NCBI GenBank assembly: GCA_003640645.1
Contig: QGHH01000007.1
Location: forward strand, 1 to 64,000
DNA length: 64,000 nucleotides
Reading direction: 5' to 3'
From: Fredinandcohnia aciditolerans
GTDB lineage: Bacteria > Bacillota > Bacilli > Bacillales > Bacillaceae_L
Below are positions 43,318 through 52,400 of the stretch, piece after piece. How positions within the stretch are numbered: position 1 is the stretch's first letter; every line of letters starts with the position of its first letter. Under the pieces are notes generated by a model. It did not search any database. It saw only the letters and a program-made list of their open reading frames with translations, and was not told the origin of the DNA. The position numbers were made by a program, and so were the translations under genes.

Positions 43318-43440
43318 TTGAAGAATGTGATTGCCTATTTCCCAGAGTGGACGGTGTTTTTACAAGCTTTTATTGTATTTTTTGTACCTTTTTTACTATC
43401 CCGAGCTTTTGATTCTATAAAGAGAACTAAGGAGAAGTGA
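43318..43440 (+). CDS. Small single-span membrane protein leading the ger operon
   Basis: A 40-residue ORF with a TTG start; AAGGTGG lies 7 nt upstream. It encodes FPEWTVFLQAFIVFFVPFLL, a single hydrophobic helix, with a basic C-terminus (DSIKRTKEK). Its stop is 4 nt before the gerA-type start, and its last codons contain the AAGGAG used by that gene, so the two are translationally coupled. I do not recognise a family; small membrane genes next to ger operons are known in some bacilli. It may be a receptor accessory subunit. Confidence 0.6.
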   Translation: MKNVIAYFPEWTVFLQAFIVFFVPFLLSRAFDSIKRTKEK

Positions 43441-43444
43441 AATA

Positions 43445-44956
43445 GTGATGAGTCGGGATGGCAAAAAGACACCCAGTTCAAATCCTAATTTCATAGGGGT
43501 ACTGGAGTTAGATAAAACTATACTACAGGAGAGGTTAGGTAAAAATTCAGACGTCCTATTTAGGGAGTTTAAACTTAAAAAGTCGAATGTGTCTTGCCTA
43601 CTTATCTTTTTAAATGGTTTATGTAACAGGAAAACAATCGACAAAGACATTCTACCAGTATTATTAGAACCGTTTGATTCAGATGATCTTGAACTATTGA
43701 AATTAACGGGAAAAATAGATTTTATTAAGAAATATCTATTACCAATTAGTGAAATTAAAGATACGAATTCCATTGAAAATGTAACTTCTAAAATTCTAAC
43801 AGGCAATGCAGCTTTACTAATTGATGGTTGTGAGAACGCATTGATTTTGGGAATAAAAGAAGAAAAAACACGAAGTATAGAGGAACCTCCTTCTGAATCA
43901 GTCGTTCGTGGTCCAAGGCTCGGATTCACTGAATCTCTGAGTGTGAATATGGGAATTCTTCGAAACAGTGCAGAGAATAAAGATTTAATAATGCTTGAAC
44001 TTACTGTTGGCAAACGAGCAAAAAAGTCATTGGTAATCTCTTATTTAAATGAAATTGTAAATCCTAGACTCTTGGAAGAAATCAAAAGAAGGATTAATAA
44101 AATTGACATAGATTATGTAGCTGATTCCGGGTATGTTGAACAGTTGGTTGAAGATAACTTCCTAAGCCCATTCCCTCAAGTACAAAGTACTGAAAGGCCC
44201 GATCGAGTCATGGCTGCTCTTATGGAAGGTCGTGTTGCCATACTTCTGGATGGTTCACCCTTTGCACTGATTGCGCCCGTAACCTTTAGTATGTTGCTGC
44301 AATCACCTGATGATTATTATGAAAGATGGATACCCGGAACGTTGGTACGCAACCTTAGGTTAATGGCCGCAATCATCTCTTTATTGGGACCATCCTTATA
44401 TATATCATTTATCTCTTTTCATCCTGGTTTAATTCCAACTAAACTAGCAATGTCTATTGCCGGCTCTCGTGAAGGAGTACCCTTTCCAGCGTTTATTGAA
44501 GCTTTGATGATGGAGATATCAATTGAGATTCTTAGAGAAGCAGGTCTAAGACTTCCGAAACCAATAGGACAAGCTATTGGAATTGTTGGAGGTCTTATCA
44601 TAGGTGAAGCAGCGGTAAGAGCAGGTATTGTCAGCTCCATTATGATTATTGTGGTTGCCTTAACAGCCATCTCTTCCTTTGCCATACCACAGTATAACGC
44701 TGGAATTGCACTACGATATTTACGTTTCGTTTCCATGATTTTTGCAGCGACCTTAGGACTATATGGAGTCACTTTATTTTTCCTTCTCTTATGCAGCCAT
44801 TTAGTTAGGCTTGAAAGTTTTGGGGTTCCCTATACTAGCCCTGCAGTTCCTTTCAGGTTTAAAGATATGAAAGACTTCTTAATAAGAGCTCCTATCGCTA
44901 TGATGCAACGACGCCCAAGCATTCTAGAAACTAAAGATCCTAAGCGCAAGAAATAG
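43445..44956 (+). CDS. Germinant receptor A subunit (GerA/GerKA family)
   Basis: A 503-residue GerA-family protein. The soluble N-terminal domain (about residues 1-245) contains SESVVRGPRLGFTESLSVNM and DSGYVEQLVEDN. The C-terminal half has about 5 membrane spans, including ERWIPGTLVRNLRLMAAIIS and FIEALMMEISIEILREAGLR, family hallmarks. It makes the A subunit of a spore inner-membrane receptor that gates ion release. The GTG at 43445 is better spaced from AAGGAG than the ATG at 43448. The operon order A-B-C is standard. Confidence 0.9.
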   Translation: MMSRDGKKTPSSNPNFIGVLELDKTILQERLGKNSDVLFREFKLKKSNVSCLLIFLNGLCNRKTIDKDILPVLLEPFDSDDLELLKLTGKIDFIKKYLLPISEIKDTNSIENVTSKILTGNAALLIDGCENALILGIKEEKTRSIEEPPSESVVRGPRLGFTESLSVNMGILRNSAENKDLIMLELTVGKRAKKSLVISYLNEIVNPRLLEEIKRRINKIDIDYVADSGYVEQLVEDNFLSPFPQVQSTERPDRVMAALMEGRVAILLDGSPFALIAPVTFSMLLQSPDDYYERWIPGTLVRNLRLMAAIISLLGPSLYISFISFHPGLIPTKLAMSIAGSREGVPFPAFIEALMMEISIEILREAGLRLPKPIGQAIGIVGGLIIGEAAVRAGIVSSIMIIVVALTAISSFAIPQYNAGIALRYLRFVSMIFAATLGLYGVTLFFLLLCSHLVRLESFGVPYTSPAVPFRFKDMKDFLIRAPIAMMQRRPSILETKDPKRKK

Positions 44957-44970
44957 AAAGAAGGAATAGG

Positions 44971-46080
44971 ATGTTTACACTTAAAAAAAATAAAATTACA
45001 AATGTCCAGACCGTTGTCATCATTACCAATTATATACTTGCAGCAGGAATACTTACCCTTCCCAGAACGAGTGTAGAAGCGGTGAAAACTCCAGATGCAT
45101 GGATTAGTGTTCTATTAGGCGGCGTAATCTCAATCCTATTAGGGATAATTATGGTGAAGCTTAGTCAACGTTTCCCAGAAAAAACCTTTTACCAATACTG
45201 TCCCGAACTACTAGGCAAAGTATTTGGAACCCTACTTAGTTGTTTTTTGATTGTTTACTTCCTTACAATAGCAGCATTTGAACTTAGGGTTTTAGTAGAA
45301 GTTACTAGTTACCTCCTTCTTGAGGAAACACCTAGATGGGCGATAACGATACCATTCCTTTGGATAGGTGTATATCTCCTAGCAGGTGGAATTAACTCTT
45401 TAGCACGCATGTTTGAAATCATTTTCCCTATAACAGTGTTTTTTTTCTTATTAATTATAATGATGAGTTTCAAAATCATTGAGCCAGACAATCTGCGACC
45501 TTTCCTTGGAGCAGGAATCCTTCCGATAATGAAAGGCGTTAAATCCACCATAATCTCATTTATTGGGGCTGAGATTATGCTTTTGCTAGTAGCATTTATG
45601 GAAGAACCTAAAAAGGCAGTTAAATTGGTCATGATAGGTGTTGCCATTCCAACCATATTTGCTTTGATTACGGTGGTAATGGTTATTGGTGCCCTATCGG
45701 TAAATGGAGTCTTTCATCAAACTTGGCCAACACTAGAACTTATCAGAAGCTACGAAATCGAAGGATTGATATTTGAACGGTTTGAGTCATTTCTCCTTGT
45801 TATATGGACCATGCAGATTTTTTCTACGTTTTGTATTACCTACTTTTCATCCGCTTTGGGATTAAACCAACTATTAAAGAGGGAATCACGGTTGGTCTTA
45901 TTAGTACTACCAGCTATCATTTATATCATTTCTTCAATCCCTAAGTCTATTTTTGAGGTGTTCAAGTTGGGGGATTATATTGGCAAGATCTCTATTGTCT
46001 TTTTTACAGTTATTCCTCTTTTTTTATTATTAATGGCTAAATGGAAGGTATCATCTAATGATCAATCTTCTTCGTCGTAA
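44971..46080 (+). CDS. Germinant receptor B subunit (GerB/GerKB family)
   Basis: A 369-residue APC-like membrane protein with 10 spans. NYILAAGILTLPRTSVEAVK (about residues 16-35) and PDNLRPFLGAGILPIMKGVK (about residues 172-191) are typical. The B subunit binds the germinant; residues facing the pocket determine specificity, which cannot be read here. AAAGAAGGAATAGG lies before the ATG. It overlaps the C-subunit gene by 23 nt. Confidence 0.9.
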   Translation: MFTLKKNKITNVQTVVIITNYILAAGILTLPRTSVEAVKTPDAWISVLLGGVISILLGIIMVKLSQRFPEKTFYQYCPELLGKVFGTLLSCFLIVYFLTIAAFELRVLVEVTSYLLLEETPRWAITIPFLWIGVYLLAGGINSLARMFEIIFPITVFFFLLIIMMSFKIIEPDNLRPFLGAGILPIMKGVKSTIISFIGAEIMLLLVAFMEEPKKAVKLVMIGVAIPTIFALITVVMVIGALSVNGVFHQTWPTLELIRSYEIEGLIFERFESFLLVIWTMQIFSTFCITYFSSALGLNQLLKRESRLVLLVLPAIIYIISSIPKSIFEVFKLGDYIGKISIVFFTVIPLFLLLMAKWKVSSNDQSSSS

Positions 46081-47248
46081 ATTAAAAATTGCACTATCCG
46101 TTGCCATGTTATTTTCTCTTTCTGGCTGTTGGAGCAGTAAAGAAATTGAAGATCTCACTTTTAATGTAGGAATAGCTATAGATAAAGGCGAGGAACCTTC
46201 CGAAGAGAAAGATTTTGAAATGAAAGGTGCAACTTATAAAAAGAAAGACGAAATAACAGTTACGTATCAATATGTGAATATAGCTACTACCAAGCCAGAA
46301 GCACAGGGTGCGGGAAAGAAAAAGTATATTAATATATCCGAAAGTGGAGATTCTAACCATCAAATGGTTAGAGATTTATCTTTAAGGCAAGAAAGACCCG
46401 TTACATTTCTCCATACAAAGGTGATTGTTATAAATTCAGAACTATTAAAGCAAAAATCTCTAAAAGAGCTGCTTGATTACTATCTTTGGGATAATGAATT
46501 AAGACCTAGTTGTTTAGTATTTGTAAGTAACGGTCCGGCCAAAGAGGTTCTTGAATCCAATACAACTGAAATTATCCCCGCTTTTAGGCTAAGCGGAATG
46601 ATCGATAATTCTTATCGGAATATTAAAATTCTAGAACCTATGTCGTTGTCAAAATTAAAAGGAAAATTTAACTCTGGAGAGAGTTATTTGTTACAAAATA
46701 TTTACTCTGTAGATGGTGAAATAAAATTATCCGGTGCAGCAATTATTAATGGAAAAAACAATCTACTTTTAGCAACCATTAATGAAGATGTGTTACATGG
46801 TATAAGCTTGCTAAAAAGGAAGACAACAGGCGGCCTTATAAAAGCGACTGATGAAACTTCAGGTGAGGTATTCATTTACGAAGTTGAAGAACTAACGACT
46901 AAAATAATCCCTATTATAAATAAGGATAAGATCTCATTTGAACTCGATATTCATTCAACAGGACGTATATCTGAAAGCTGGATGAACTTATCAAAAACGC
47001 CAGCCTTTATAAATGACATCGAAAAGCTGATTGAGCTGGAGACAGAAAAGATTATTAAAAATGCGATTAAAACAATACAGAAGGATCTACAGGTAGATGT
47101 AGCTGGATTTGGCAATCAAGTAAGGATTAAGTACCCCCAACTATGGCAAAAAGTTAAAAATAATTGGGATGAAGTTTTTTCAGAAGTACCGATTCATTAC
47201 TCAATTAAAATGGAAGTAACAGACTTTGGGTATCGTGATGATAACTAG
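46058..47248 (+). CDS. Germinant receptor C lipoprotein (GerC/GerKC family)
   Basis: A 396-residue lipoprotein with the lipobox LSGC (cysteine 24) followed by WSSKEIEDL, the usual GerC start. Late blocks (ESNTTEIIPAFRLSGMI, SFELDIHSTGRISESW, FGNQVRIKYPQLW) fit domains 2 and 3 of GerC. It anchors on the outer face of the spore inner membrane and completes the receptor. An insert near residues 44-100 (KKKDEITVTYQYVNIATTKP) is the variable N-terminal region. A terminator follows. Confidence 0.9.
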   Translation: MINLLRRKLKIALSVAMLFSLSGCWSSKEIEDLTFNVGIAIDKGEEPSEEKDFEMKGATYKKKDEITVTYQYVNIATTKPEAQGAGKKKYINISESGDSNHQMVRDLSLRQERPVTFLHTKVIVINSELLKQKSLKELLDYYLWDNELRPSCLVFVSNGPAKEVLESNTTEIIPAFRLSGMIDNSYRNIKILEPMSLSKLKGKFNSGESYLLQNIYSVDGEIKLSGAAIINGKNNLLLATINEDVLHGISLLKRKTTGGLIKATDETSGEVFIYEVEELTTKIIPIINKDKISFELDIHSTGRISESWMNLSKTPAFINDIEKLIELETEKIIKNAIKTIQKDLQVDVAGFGNQVRIKYPQLWQKVKNNWDEVFSEVPIHYSIKMEVTDFGYRDDN

Positions 47249-47295
47249 ATATTGCTGATTTATTTTCTTACGTTATTCCTTAAAATACTACTTGT

Positions 47296-47323
47296 AAAAA
47301 CGCACGAATCATCGTGCGTTTTT
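47296..47323. terminator. Terminator after the ger operon
   Basis: AAAAACGCACGA and TCGTGCGTTTTT form a perfect 12-bp stem with a 4-nt loop. It serves the ger operon and perhaps the converging HAD gene. Confidence 0.9.
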
Positions 47324-47344
47324 GTATTTTCCCCTGAGAGGTAC

Positions 47345-47947
47345 TTATGATAAATAAGGAAGTACTCTCGTTTTGAACTCAGCATAGTTATCAATGTGAA
47401 AATCTGCCTCAATCTCCTGATTTTCAAAGGCAACAGTTTTGATTCCTAATTCTCTAGCAGGAATTAAATCTAGCTCACGATCACCGATCACTAAATCAAT
47501 CGGATAATCCTTGATGACATGTTGATATGAGGCTACATGTGGCTTCCTCTCAAAGCCCTCTTCCTCGACTGAAACAACCACCTTAAAATAATGTAACAAC
47601 TTAAATTTTTCCAGAAGGAACAGTGTGGACTCCTTGTCACGGTGCGTGACGATAAAATTGTCATCTGCAATTTGTAAAACCTCTTCTAGCTGTTCAAACG
47701 GACTGCTGTCAAAAGAGTATTGATTATAAAGCTTGATGTATTCCTCTCGCTTACTTTCATCAATTCCATATTGCTGAAAGGCCACTTTTGAGTTCACCTT
47801 TAGCCATTTCAGAACCTCACTCGGATTCAAATCCCTGCCGCTTAAATGGATAAAACCCTTGACCAATGCTGGATAGGTGTTAAACAATGTTCCGTCAAAA
47901 TCCCATAGTATATTAATGTGAATCCCTCTCTCTTTTACATAGTACAT
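47345..47947 (-). CDS. HAD-superfamily hydrolase
   Basis: A HAD phosphatase of the phosphoglycolate phosphatase-like type (about 200 residues). Motif I is LWDFDGTLFNTYPAL, motif II VTHRDKEST and motif III/IV VIGDRELDLIPA. The start is uncertain: the ATG at 47947 gives MYYVKERG before the domain, while the frame stays open to 48037 without a good ribosome-binding site. An ATT codon shortly before the core has GAGAGGG upstream and may be a rare start. Substrate unknown. Confidence 0.75.
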   Translation of the reverse strand: MYYVKERGIHINILWDFDGTLFNTYPALVKGFIHLSGRDLNPSEVLKWLKVNSKVAFQQYGIDESKREEYIKLYNQYSFDSSPFEQLEEVLQIADDNFIVTHRDKESTLFLLEKFKLLHYFKVVVSVEEEGFERKPHVASYQHVIKDYPIDLVIGDRELDLIPARELGIKTVAFENQEIEADFHIDNYAEFKTRVLPYLS

Positions 47948-48053
47948 ATCATTATAAGGAATGATGCTTCTGAAAATAAAGTTATATGTATAAAAAGCTG
48001 TCTGAAAAGTATCCTCTAAACTATCAACGCCTTTCAAAAATTATGCATAAAAA

Positions 48054-48091
48054 AAGAAACTCGTCCGGAATGTAATTGAACAAGTTTCTTT
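48054..48091 (-). terminator. Terminator after the 99-aa gene
   Basis: AAGAAACT and AGTTTCTT form a stem with an 18-22 nt loop. On the minus strand TTTTTTTATG follows. It lies directly downstream of the small hypothetical gene. Confidence 0.65.
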
Positions 48092-48097
48092 AGATTC

Positions 48098-48397
48098 TTA
48101 TTTTATAGGAGATAGAGATTTTTTTAATGCTTCTAATTCCTCTTTGAGACGCTGATTTTCAGATTGAAGGTCTTGAGAGTCATTTGATGTAGTCTTTTTA
48201 AGATTTAGTAGATTAACTTCATACCAGCACTTTCCATCTTGTGATTCCGTTGTGTCACACTTCTTCATACTAGCTTTTGGAAACTTTTTTAACACATAGT
48301 CTGCTTCTTCTTGGGATAACCTTAACTCCCGAAAATACACATCATTGGCAAATGAATTTGTCAGGAATTCATCAAATGTTTCTTCTTTTGGTATCAT
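48098..48397 (-). CDS. Hypothetical 99-aa protein with C-terminal coiled coil
   Basis: A small soluble protein with a good ribosome-binding site (GGAGG, 7 nt before ATG). The N-terminal half (EFLTNSFANDVYFRELRLSQ) is mixed helix and contains two cysteines (KKCDTT, GKCWYEV). The C-terminal 30 residues form a short coiled coil (SENQRLKEELEALKKSL). I do not recognise the family. Monocistronic, with its own terminator. Confidence 0.6.
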   Translation of the reverse strand: MIPKEETFDEFLTNSFANDVYFRELRLSQEEADYVLKKFPKASMKKCDTTESQDGKCWYEVNLLNLKKTTSNDSQDLQSENQRLKEELEALKKSLSPIK

Positions 48398-48587
48398 CCT
48401 TTTTCCTCCAATCCGCTACTAACTCTACTCTATATTTTTTACTCAGTTTGGACCATCGATTTTTACCAGTTTACTACCCAATGTCTATCATTTTGAATTC
48501 TGTATCGATTACCAGCACTATGGTAATCTATTTCATTCTATGCTTGTCTGACTTTTTCTATGTTTTATTTGACATGAAAACCTCAAG
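48398..48587. other. Spacer beside the broken genes
   Basis: About 190 nt between the 99-aa gene and the amidase remnant, with no ORF supported by a ribosome-binding site. No repeat or terminator is clear. Confidence 0.35.
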
Positions 48588-48766
48588 CTAAGCTTTCGAG
48601 ACTCCTACTTGTGCGTTTTCCAGCAACGTCCGAAATTCATTCATGTTAAATAACGTTCCAGGGCAGGTTGTATAGTCGAAGCCCTCAAGTTCTTGGTATC
48701 CAAGAACATCCTTAGCTTGAAGGTGGTATTGTTCCATAAAATAGTGATTGAATTAATCAGTCTCGT
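48588..48766 (-). pseudogene. C-terminal remnant of an N-acetylmuramoyl-L-alanine amidase
   Basis: In the frame next to the STAND fragment, the minus strand encodes a stretch containing FMEQYHLQAKDVLGYQELEG and DYTTCPGTLFNMNEFRTLL, ending at a TAG at 48588. The TTCPG and NMNEFR blocks resemble the C-terminus of amidase_2/PGRP-type enzymes. No start or N-terminal part exists. It overlaps the end of the STAND fragment, which reads out of frame into it. This looks like a deletion junction joining two broken genes. Confidence 0.45.
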
Positions 48767-49216
48767 CCCAATTGATACATACGTGTTATCTGCTACTATA
48801 TTTACAAAATCCGCTAACCAGGTACCTTTTTCAATAAAAGGCAAAGTCTTTTCATTTATGGTAACAGCATTGTTTGTTTTTTCCATGTAGATGATGTAGG
48901 CAGCATCAAATAGTGTAAACTGTACACCATACTTTTTACCAATTTCTGTTCTTAAATAGACAAGCGCTTTTTCTACCTGTTGCAGTTCGTTGGTTTCAAA
49001 GTCAATATAAGTGGATTCCGCTTCGGACCCGTTCTCCAATTTCTTCATTATTTCCTTACGCAATTCCGTTTTGCCAATTCCTCCGACCCCGTAATAGGAA
49101 AGGATCTTATACTCATTCCACTGTTTGCTTTCCAAGGAATCAAAAAACAAATCTAATTCTTTTTGACGACCCGTATATGTATCTTCTTCTAATAGTTCAA
49201 GTAAGTCTATTTTCAT
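48641..49216 (-). pseudogene. Truncated STAND/AAA NTPase
   Basis: A 191-residue ORF starting at 49216 (GGAGAGG upstream). It has the beginning of a STAND-type NTPase: DTYTGRQKELDLFFDSL, then Walker A YYGVGGIGKTELRKEIM (about residues 40-56) and TYIDFETNELQ. Family members are usually 700-1000 residues with Walker B, a winged helix and TPR repeats. Here the chain ends soon after, and its last about 35 residues (TTFKLRMFLDTKNLRAS) lie in another frame of the amidase remnant. It is probably non-functional. The adjacent Wadjet operon makes a former defence role plausible. Confidence 0.65.
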
Positions 49217-49370
49217 TTCTTTACCTCTCCAACCAGGATCTCTATTCTCGTAGACCAAGTGTTTCTAGACACCACTGAGTACTTTTTCACGGGTATATTC
49301 TATCATTCCTTCTTCCTTTTTTGGTAGAATTAACCTAAAAAGTACAAATCTATCTAATTATGATAAAAAA

Positions 49371-49406
49371 GAATCCATTTTGAAAAAGATTGATCAAAAT
49401 GGATTC
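49371..49406 (-). terminator. Terminator of the Wadjet operon
   Basis: GAATCCATTTTG and CAAAATGGATTC form a perfect 12-bp stem with a 12-nt loop. On the minus strand TTTTTTATC follows, 65 nt behind the jetC stop. Confidence 0.85.
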
Positions 49407-49470
49407 TTTCTTTGTGCCCCCTGGCAATCAAGGCTATAGTGATATTTCCCTCTATAAATGTATAACTGCT

Positions 49471-52400
49471 CTATAGACCTACTTTCTCACCCTGATAGAT
49501 CCGAAACGCTGGAACAATCGTGTCGGAAACAATTTCTTTTCCATTTTCACGAATGAAATCAAGTTTGTAATAGGCATCGAATCGTTGGCTGATCTCCGTT
49601 TTTACCAACTCTGGTGGAGTAACAACGATAAATTGGAATTTCAGCTTTTCTGCAACAGCGAAAATCGGGTCAAGGACATGGGCCGATGCCGCTTGTCCAA
49701 ATGGATTATCACACACTAACGGAACCCAACTCTGGTCCGTTTCGCTCTTAACTGAAAGTAGCATCATCATCATAACCATTCGGGCTGATAGTTTTTGTCC
49801 TCCACTTCCGTCGGATTTTGTTTTTGAACCTTGATTAATCGTCTGCCACGTTGAGTAATGCTCTCTTTGCGGTTTTCCGTACATAAAGGCATTATCTGTT
49901 CTCATATTATAGACAAGTAACTCTGGGTATCGATTCCGGAGAGAGACAAATAGAATTTGCTCATCACTAATAAGTTCTTTTATCTCTTGATCTAACGCTC
50001 GATTTTGGTCATCAATCATATCAAACTGCTTTGTAATTTTGTTAATCGACGATACGAAATGCTGTTTCAATAATGGCTCAACGTCCTCTGGCCGCTTCGG
50101 TAAAATATCCTCTTTTAGCTGAACTAGTGGGAATGAACCTCGTTCATTTTTCAGCTTCATTTTTGCAACCATCGAACGGATCGCCTCTGAAATACTCATC
50201 ACCTTCATACTTGCACGACTTGCCCAGAAGTTTTGAGCCTTCTCCGCTCTTTCCTTGTCACGTTCTAATTGTTCCAAACCGCTTTGTGAAAAAAGTTTCA
50301 TATTCTTTACAACGCTTTGGATATGGGTATAGTACCTAGTATCCAAATGATCTAGTGTCGTTAATACCTCATTTTTGAAGCGAATCTCCCAATCCTTGCC
50401 TTCAATCGTCAGTTTTAAATTACGCAACGATTGCTCAATTTTCGCTTGCTTCTCCTGGCCTTCCTCCTGAATGACCTGATGCTCATCACACCATGCTAAG
50501 ATACACGCTTTTCCCTGGCTCTTGATTTTTTCTATCTCATCATTTGTGAATATTGTTGCTTCTTCCTTGAGAATTACAGATAAGGTTAATAAATCTCCCT
50601 CATAGCCAGCTATTTTGGTTTCTGTTTCTTTTTGAAGCTTCTCAGCCTGTTTAATCTCATCTTTTGTTTTCTTCGATTGGTCTCTTATTTCGATTTCTTT
50701 TATCTTTAAGTCAAGGTCTTCCCATTCTTCTGGCTTTTTTTCAAGCTTTGTAACTTTTTTCCCCGCCTTGGCACGCTGTTCCTTCTCATGTTCCAGGGTC
50801 GTTTCTGCTTTCGTTACAGCCGTGCCTTGTTCACGTTCTTCCTTTTCTGCTCGTTTTGCTTCCTTTTGTGCTGTTTGTAGCATTGTTTCTAATATACTAA
50901 TCGGTTCACTTGGCTCCGGTTCTTCATTCCAATTCTGTCCGAATGTGTTCAGTTTTTTCTCTAATTTCTTTTGCTGCTTTTGCTCTGTTTCTTTCTTAGC
51001 CTGAATAATAAGTAATTCCCTGGCCTGCTCTTCCTTTGATTTTTGAAGCTGTTTTAGTTCATCCATGCTTCCATTTATCTCTTCTAATAGATGGGGAGAT
51101 AGACGGGGAATTTCCTCACTTTGGTCTGCTTTTTCATCAGAAGGAAAAGTCGCTCCATCTATAAAGTTGGCAATCTCTTTTATATTTTGTTCCGTTTTTA
51201 GTTTCCATTCCAAATAGGTTTGGTTCCACTGGGATTCTATACCAACAATCATTTCATGCTCTTTACCGATTTCCAGTTGTTTGACAACGAGTGTTTTCTT
51301 TTGTTTCTCCTTCTCCAACTTCACCCGTTTGTTTTCCTCGTGGATGGCTCTTTCCCGTTCAAAATCCTCTAACACGTCTACATCCTTTGAAAGCTTGTCT
51401 ATCTTTCTTAAAGCTTTCTCCAGTTGCTCCTTCAGCTGGAGTTGTAGTTCCTTTTCTTTTTCGGTTTGTTTCGTGATGTCCTGTAATTTTACTTTTTTCA
51501 ATTGAATCGTATGCAGTTCTTGATTGATTGCCTTTTCCATATCAATCGAAAGATCACTTGATAGAAATCGATCGATTTCTTTTAAAATCCGACGAAGTGA
51601 GTTTTCTGTTTTTTCGATTTCAATCAGGGTATCTTTCTTTTCTTCTATGTTTTTCGCAATCTTGATTTTCCAATTGGTGAATTGATTTTTATCTGTAAGT
51701 AGCTCTCTTTCTGTACCATTAATCATCACAAAAGGTGCATGAGCATTTTCGTTTCCGTTCATATCCTCACGTAAAAAAATCGGAACTGGACTGTTAAACA
51801 ATCTTATTGAAAGAACCTGCTGATTTATTTTTTGCCATTGATGCTGGTTGACGACTAATCCATATGGAAGAAATGGGTAAGCAATGAGGTGATTTGCCAT
51901 TTCCTCGGTACTTAATGACTGAAGAAATTGCGAACCATAAAACACATCAATGCCTGTTTTTTCATCAATCCATTCCTTTAATTCCTTCACATCTTTATTA
52001 GCAATCCAAAAAGGTTCATCATTTAAGGAATGGTCGAGCTGAGATTCCCAAAGCTCTTTTTTTATTAACTCCCCTTCTTGTCGATTTTGTCCAAGCATTT
52101 CTTCAATCTGCATCGAATAATTCGATAACAAAGAGTTTGTAAATGGGAGCGATATATCAGCCAACAGCCCATGGAGCTTATCATATAGCTTTGTTTCCTT
52201 CTGCTTCTGAACTTCATTTGCTGCCTTTAATTCTTCCCATTTTTCTTCTGAATACTGAATCGATTGAACAAGCGTTCCATGTGTCTCAGAAAGCTGATTT
52301 TGTCTGTCACTCGATGCTTTTTCCTCAGCTTTCAGCTCTATGAGTCTAGTCTTTTTCTCGTCTTTTTGTTTCCTCAAACTTTCGATGAAACCCTTTAAAT

